This document shows positions 60,498 through 64,000 of a stretch of 64,000 nucleotides of DNA, piece after piece (position 1 is the stretch's first letter; the number at the start of each line of letters is the position of its first letter). The DNA is from Candidatus Omnitrophota bacterium (GTDB taxonomy: Bacteria > Omnitrophota > Gorgyraeia > 2-01-FULL-45-10), in assembly GCA_041650805.1 (NCBI GenBank), contig JBAZKM010000008.1, positions 1 to 64,000 on the forward strand. Reading direction: 5' to 3'. A program made the position numbers and the translations under genes. The notes beneath the pieces are model-generated. The model was not told the DNA's origin. It saw only the letters and a list, made by a program, of their open reading frames with translations, and did no database searches.

Positions 60498-60564
60498 TTT
60501 ACTTCTCCCTGTTTTGAGGTTTATTTAACTTTCTGTTCGACTTATTAAAATCACTTACTAAATT

Positions 60565-60599
60565 AAAAAACTGCCTGGCATGTTCGCCAAGCAGTTTTT
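60565..60599 (-). promoter_or_regulatory. Terminator-like hairpin in the leader of the giant gene
   Basis: On the minus strand a 9-bp stem (AAAAACTGC against GCAGTTTTT) is extended, after one mismatch, by TGGC/GCCA; it ends in TTTTTT then AATTTA. It lies about 30-63 bases after the predicted start and about 70 before the ATG. An upstream AACTGC (60612-60617) could compete for the GCAGTT arm, as in attenuators. Confidence 0.5.
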
Positions 60600-60634
60600 G
60601 GTTAGTCAAAGTGCAGTTAAAAAATTATGTTACA

Positions 60635-60663
60635 AATATACATTATGATATCGAAATCGTCAA
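60635..60663 (-). promoter_or_regulatory. Promoter of the giant gene
   Basis: On the minus strand, TTGACG (60658-60663), 17 bp, TATATT (60635-60640); start near 60628, leader about 130 bases with GGGAG just before the ATG. Confidence 0.7.
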
Positions 60664-60718
60664 GCACCTATTTTATATCTTAACGATATTGCCAAAATCT
60701 CGTCGCGAGAATGAGAGG

Positions 60719-60746
60719 TTGACAAATCCATGGCTTAATCTATAAT
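60719..60746 (+). promoter_or_regulatory. Consensus promoter of the dus gene
   Basis: Perfect TTGACA (60719-60724), 16 bp, perfect TATAAT (60741-60746). The expected start coincides with the ATG at 60753. Confidence 0.8.
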
Positions 60747-60752
60747 AGCGGA

Positions 60753-61721
60753 ATGGTGAAGATAGGGTCGGTGAATATCGATACGAACATTTTTCTCGCG
60801 CCGCTTGCGGGCTGCACGGACCTGGCATTCCGGCTGATCGCCCGCGAACACGGCGCGCGCTTCTGCTTCTTCGAGATGGTCGACGCCAATACCTTCTTCC
60901 ACGGCACGTACAGGAAGACGCTCATGACGCTCAAGACAACATCCGAAGACACGCCCGTCGCCGCCCAGCTGCTCGGCTCGGACGCCGGTATGATGGTCGT
61001 CGCGGCGAAGCGGCTCCTCGATGTCGTAAATGTGCCTTTCATAGACGTGAATGCCGCCTGCCCCGCGAGGAAAGTGATCAGGAAAAAGTCGGGCGCATAT
61101 CTCCTGCAGGACCCGGCGGCGCTCGGAAAGATAGTGAAGGAGATGGCCTCCTCCCTCCCCGTCCCGGTGACGGTAAAGATGCGGTTGGGCCACACGAGTA
61201 AAGATACGCCCCATATCGTAAAGGTCGCCGAAAGATGCGAAACGAGCGGCGCATCCGCGTTATTCGTCCATGGGAGGACCGGCGCAGACGGCTACAAGGG
61301 CGACATCGACTACGCGGCAATACGCAGGATAAAGGATGCGGTGAAGGTCCCCGTATTCGGGGTCGGGAATATCTGGACGCCGGAGATGGCAAAGAGGATG
61401 TTCGACGAGACGGGATGCGACGGCATATGTGTAGCCAGGGGCGCGCTGGGGAATCCCTGGCTCTTCAAAAGGATAGAGCGCTATCTTGAAACGGGCGATA
61501 TCATCCCGGAGCCGGGTGTCGAGACGGTCAAAAAGATACTCAAAAGACACCTTGCATACATCAACGACCTTAAGACGGTCCCGGGACGTTCCATGGTAGG
61601 ATACATGCGGAAGGTCGTCATGTGGTATATACGCGGTTTCCCGAATGCAAGGCGGATCCGCGAAAAGGTGTGCTCCGTCAAGACATACGACGGTATGCTC
61701 GCCCTTGTAGATACGGCCTAA
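60753..61721 (+). CDS. dusB: tRNA-dihydrouridine synthase, 322 aa
   Basis: A flavin enzyme that reduces uridines in the tRNA D-loop. FMN-binding TIM barrel: FLAPLAGCTDLAFRLIARE, active-site cysteine in DVNAACPARKVIRKKSGAYL, VTVKMRLGHTS, LFVHGRTGADGYKG and VFGVGNIWTPEMAKRMF. The start MVKIGSVNI fits the family. There is no leader and no ribosome-binding site; the promoter -10 lies 6 bases before the ATG. It diverges from the giant gene and its stop overlaps the rubrerythrin stop by four bases. Confidence 0.93.
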   Translation: MVKIGSVNIDTNIFLAPLAGCTDLAFRLIAREHGARFCFFEMVDANTFFHGTYRKTLMTLKTTSEDTPVAAQLLGSDAGMMVVAAKRLLDVVNVPFIDVNAACPARKVIRKKSGAYLLQDPAALGKIVKEMASSLPVPVTVKMRLGHTSKDTPHIVKVAERCETSGASALFVHGRTGADGYKGDIDYAAIRRIKDAVKVPVFGVGNIWTPEMAKRMFDETGCDGICVARGALGNPWLFKRIERYLETGDIIPEPGVETVKKILKRHLAYINDLKTVPGRSMVGYMRKVVMWYIRGFPNARRIREKVCSVKTYDGMLALVDTA

Positions 61722-62296
61722 AAATTCTCCGCCAGCACCTCGTAGAACGACTGGGGGTGCTTGCACGCCGGACATTCCTTCGGCGGCTCATTCCCCTCCA
61801 TGACGTAGCCGCAGTTCGTGCAATGCCACTTCACGGCCGTCTTCTTCCTGAAGACCTCTTTATTCGCGACATTGGCGATCAGCCGCCTGTACCTCGATTC
61901 GTGGAACCTCTCAACCTTTGCTATCTGCTCGAACGACTGCGATACTTCAGGAAAACCCTCTTCCTTCGCGATACGGCCAAAATCCGAATAGAGCGTCGTC
62001 CATTCAAGCTTCTCCCCTGCCGCCGCAGATTCCAGGTTCGACTTCGTATCCCTTATGGCGCCGGCAGGATATACGGCCGTGATCTCGACATCGCCGCCCT
62101 CGAGATGCTTGAAGAAGACCTTCGCGTGCTCCTTCTCGTTCTCCGCCGTTTCGGTAAAGATATTGGCTATCTGCTCATACCCTTCCTTCCGGGCGGCGCT
62201 CGCAAAGTAGGTATAGCGGTTACGCGCCTGCGACTCGCCTGCGAACGCCTTCAACAGATTTTGCTCCGTCTTCGAGCCTTTGATCGATTTCCCCAT
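61718..62296 (-). CDS. rbr: Rubrerythrin, 192 aa
   Basis: Reduces hydrogen peroxide in anaerobes. An N-terminal four-helix diiron domain (AFAGESQARNRYTYFASAAR, FTETAENEKEHAKVFFKHL) is followed by a C-terminal rubredoxin-like site with CTNCGYV and CPACKHPQSFYEV. Length is normal. Located directly downstream of desulforedoxin, 17 bases apart, forming an oxidative-stress pair. Confidence 0.96.
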   Translation of the reverse strand: MGKSIKGSKTEQNLLKAFAGESQARNRYTYFASAARKEGYEQIANIFTETAENEKEHAKVFFKHLEGGDVEITAVYPAGAIRDTKSNLESAAAGEKLEWTTLYSDFGRIAKEEGFPEVSQSFEQIAKVERFHESRYRRLIANVANKEVFRKKTAVKWHCTNCGYVMEGNEPPKECPACKHPQSFYEVLAENF

Positions 62297-62313
62297 CTTT
62301 TATGCCCCCTTTT

Positions 62314-62439
62314 TTAACCTTCTATCTTCTCCATCTCTTTGCCGCAGCAGACGAGCGTCCCGCCGCCCACCTCGGTCACCACCACCTCATTGCCGCATAC
62401 GTTGCACCTGTACTTCTCACCCGTCTTCTCCACTGCCAT
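62314..62439 (-). CDS. Desulforedoxin, 41 aa
   Basis: A tiny gene between the metallopeptidase and rubrerythrin. It translates to MAVEKTGEKYRCNVCGNEVV followed by VTEVGGGTLVCCGKEMEKIE and a final glycine. The C-x2-C and CC pairs and the GGGTLVCCG core match desulforedoxin and the N-terminal domain of desulfoferrodoxin, which bind one Fe(Cys)4 centre. A GAGGTG site lies 6 bases before the ATG. It probably donates electrons to rubrerythrin or a superoxide reductase; no superoxide reductase domain is attached. Confidence 0.92.
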   Translation of the reverse strand: MAVEKTGEKYRCNVCGNEVVVTEVGGGTLVCCGKEMEKIEG

Positions 62440-62453
62440 AGAGCACCTCGCAT

Positions 62454-63863
62454 TTAGTTTAAATATCTACCCCTTACATACTCCGCCCAGCGGCGCCCGA
62501 ACTCCTTCTCGGACATGAGAAATTCATCGTCTATGGCGTTGGCTATATGCTGCCCCGTTGCCATCCTGTCAAGGAGGGCCCTCAAGCCGCCTATGCCCCA
62601 ATTATCGATGACATATCTTACCACAGTATACGATAAAATGTAACAGGCGCGCATGTCCGCATCTTTGGCGCCGTCTTTGAAGGCCCTGTCAAGCGCGTCG
62701 ATGGAAAGATACGGGAGGATATCACCGGACAGGGACCCCTTTGCCTCATCTTCGCGCCCCTTGAGGCCTTCCCATGTCGCTATCCCTTCGCTGAACCATA
62801 CCGGGCAGTTGCCTTTGGTCTTTGCCGATACTACGGCGTGCGTATATTCATGGTACAGGTACCTGCCGAGCTCTTCATCGTCCGCGGTGTCCCGGTAGAA
62901 TGGCATCCTTATATTTCCGTCGTAAAAGGCGCGCACGGCCCCCGGCACTTTGAATATCTCCCTGAAATCGTCTTCGGAATAGAAGAATACGGTCGTCTTT
63001 GCCGAAGGGAAATAAGCCAGGTCCTTGCCTATATCCATATATGCGCCGGAGAGTATGCGGCTGACGCGCCCGATCTCCACCGAGAGGCCCCTGCCGTATA
63101 CGATATTGAAATTGGGCAGCTCGATCTTCTCTTTTGAAGCCGCCAGCCCCGCCTCTTTCGCGGCCTTTTCCAGGTCTTCCGCAAGGGTCTTGTCGGCGGG
63201 GTCCATGGCAAGTCCGCGGGCCCAGTAAAAAGCGGCGGTTTCAGGCTCATTGCGCCTGTAATAGATGTCGCCGATGAACCGCAGGATGCGCGCGTCGGGA
63301 TATGCGAGTTCGGCCCCTTTCAATAAGAATATCGCTATCTTCTCCCGCCCTTCCTTATATTCGCCGAAGGCATCGTTAAAGAGCGATATGCCGAGGTTAC
63401 GCGAAGCTGCCGCCGAACCTTCGGTAAGCGTCCTGGCTTCCCGCAGGTCCGTTATGGCCCCCGCCCAGTCGCCTGAGCGGGCCCTCTTGAGCGAACGGCG
63501 GGCCAACATGAGCGCCAGGTTCTGGCCCGTGTGCGCGTTGGGCAGGACTTCGCGGGCCTTTGCGAGATATTCGACGGCGCGGTCATGGTCGTCCTTTTCG
63601 GCGAAGCTTGCCGCATATTTTGAATAGGCATATATGAGGCCGAGTTTTATCTCCCTGTTATCCGGAGACGCCTCGTACGCTTTTTCGAATGAGCCGACCG
63701 CTTCTCTATACTTCCCCTTATCGAGAAGGTCGTCGCCCTTTCGCACGTATTCGAATGACCCGGGTGTGCTGCGGAGGAAGGCGCGGCTGCCGGACCTGTA
63801 TACCAACACCAGGGCGGCAAAGAGTAGAACGGCTGTTACTACAGGCACTTTTTTAAATAGCAT
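62454..63863 (-). CDS. TPR protein with gluzincin-like (peptidase MA type) metallopeptidase domain, 469 aa
   Basis: An N-terminal hydrophobic anchor or signal (VVTAVLLFAALVLVYRSG) precedes several TPR-like repeats (about 35-230, e.g. DDLLDKGKYREAVGSFEKAY). The C-terminal half carries the zinc site LYHEYTHAVVSA (HExxH near residue 337) and WFSEGIATWEG, with the third glutamate ligand 17 residues on. The active domain is expected outside the cytoplasm. Substrate unknown. It follows fabD and is 14 bases upstream of desulforedoxin. Confidence 0.85.
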   Translation of the reverse strand: MLFKKVPVVTAVLLFAALVLVYRSGSRAFLRSTPGSFEYVRKGDDLLDKGKYREAVGSFEKAYEASPDNREIKLGLIYAYSKYAASFAEKDDHDRAVEYLAKAREVLPNAHTGQNLALMLARRSLKRARSGDWAGAITDLREARTLTEGSAAASRNLGISLFNDAFGEYKEGREKIAIFLLKGAELAYPDARILRFIGDIYYRRNEPETAAFYWARGLAMDPADKTLAEDLEKAAKEAGLAASKEKIELPNFNIVYGRGLSVEIGRVSRILSGAYMDIGKDLAYFPSAKTTVFFYSEDDFREIFKVPGAVRAFYDGNIRMPFYRDTADDEELGRYLYHEYTHAVVSAKTKGNCPVWFSEGIATWEGLKGREDEAKGSLSGDILPYLSIDALDRAFKDGAKDADMRACYILSYTVVRYVIDNWGIGGLRALLDRMATGQHIANAIDDEFLMSEKEFGRRWAEYVRGRYLN

Positions 63864-63887
63864 ATGAGCGGGCGCGGAAAAACAAGT

Positions 63888-64000
63888 TTATTGGGTCTGC
63901 GTCTGCGGCTGGAGATCGCCTGCGGTGCCGATATTCCTGACTTCGAGCTTCGGGTCGATCTTCTTCAGGAGCCCTTTAAGGACCTGACCGGGCCCTATCT
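63888..64000 (-). CDS. fabD: Malonyl-CoA:ACP transacylase, C-terminal fragment
   Basis: Only the last 37 codons lie in the window. The peptide includes IGPGQVLKGLLKKIDPKLEV, the conserved end of FabD (E-I-G-P-G-x-V-L-x-G-L-x-K). The tail is Gln/Thr-rich. The gene continues beyond position 64000. Confidence 0.75.
   Translation of the reverse strand, partial: IGPGQVLKGLLKKIDPKLEVRNIGTAGDLQPQTQTQ

Noticed and set aside
60735..61214. Minus-strand frames opposite dus
   Set aside because: Dus motifs and a consensus promoter are on the plus strand; the opposite frames have no family features.

Overview
The window reads as a chromosomal segment of an anaerobic, acetogen-like bacterium. It most resembles Candidatus Omnitrophota (OP3), which is an inference from gene content and style, not from a marker gene. 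The pointers are a Wood-Ljungdahl methyl branch plus acetyl-CoA synthase operon, rubrerythrin and desulforedoxin, a giant multi-enzyme protein with a signal peptide, and many short heptamer-type tandem repeats between and inside genes. No rRNA, tRNA, CRISPR array or transposase was seen. Almost everything from 3473 to 60497 is on the minus strand.

Layout from left to right. (1) 1-3306 is an AT-rich island bounded by a perfect 26-bp inverted repeat. It carries REP-like repeats, a possible small RNA, two small genes of unknown function and an exported trypsin-like/PDZ protease. (2) 3473-21678 is one long minus-strand cluster, read from the right: fhs, fchA, folD, metF, acsB, acsC, greA, acsV, cooC, acsD, acsE, panB, panE, a second acsE-like gene, a BioD/DRTGG-type ATPase, mnmA and larE. 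It encodes conversion of formate to methyl-THF, methyl transfer to the corrinoid protein, and acetyl-CoA synthesis. The CO dehydrogenase subunit and formate dehydrogenase are not here. (3) 21736-33029 is a housekeeping cluster read from the right: polA, glgA, coaE, rho, rpmE, prfA, prmC, murA, rpsP, trmD, rplS, rnhB. (4) 33323-33652 is a lone plus-strand PilZ gene. (5) 33649-49839 is a third minus-strand cluster: an EF-G-like GTPase, yebC, ruvC-ruvA-ruvB, queH, a DUF2905 protein, spoIID, queA, tgt, yajC, secDF, a CDF transporter, recJ and an Asp-box propeller protein. (6) 49980-60497 encodes one 3505-residue protein combining a signal peptide, a propeller-like region, winged-helix-like segments, a PfkB sugar kinase, a PHP phosphoesterase, a eukaryotic-type hexokinase and a HAD hydrolase. 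(7) 60753-64000 holds a dus gene, rubrerythrin, desulforedoxin, a TPR metallopeptidase and the end of fabD.

The most interesting items are the giant chimeric protein with its own promoter and a terminator-like leader hairpin, the 7-bp repeat families that have been absorbed in frame into several conserved enzymes, the apparent AUC start of cooC, an apparently leaderless dus mRNA, and the make-up of the acs operon (greA and panBE embedded, two AcsE paralogues, no CODH gene).
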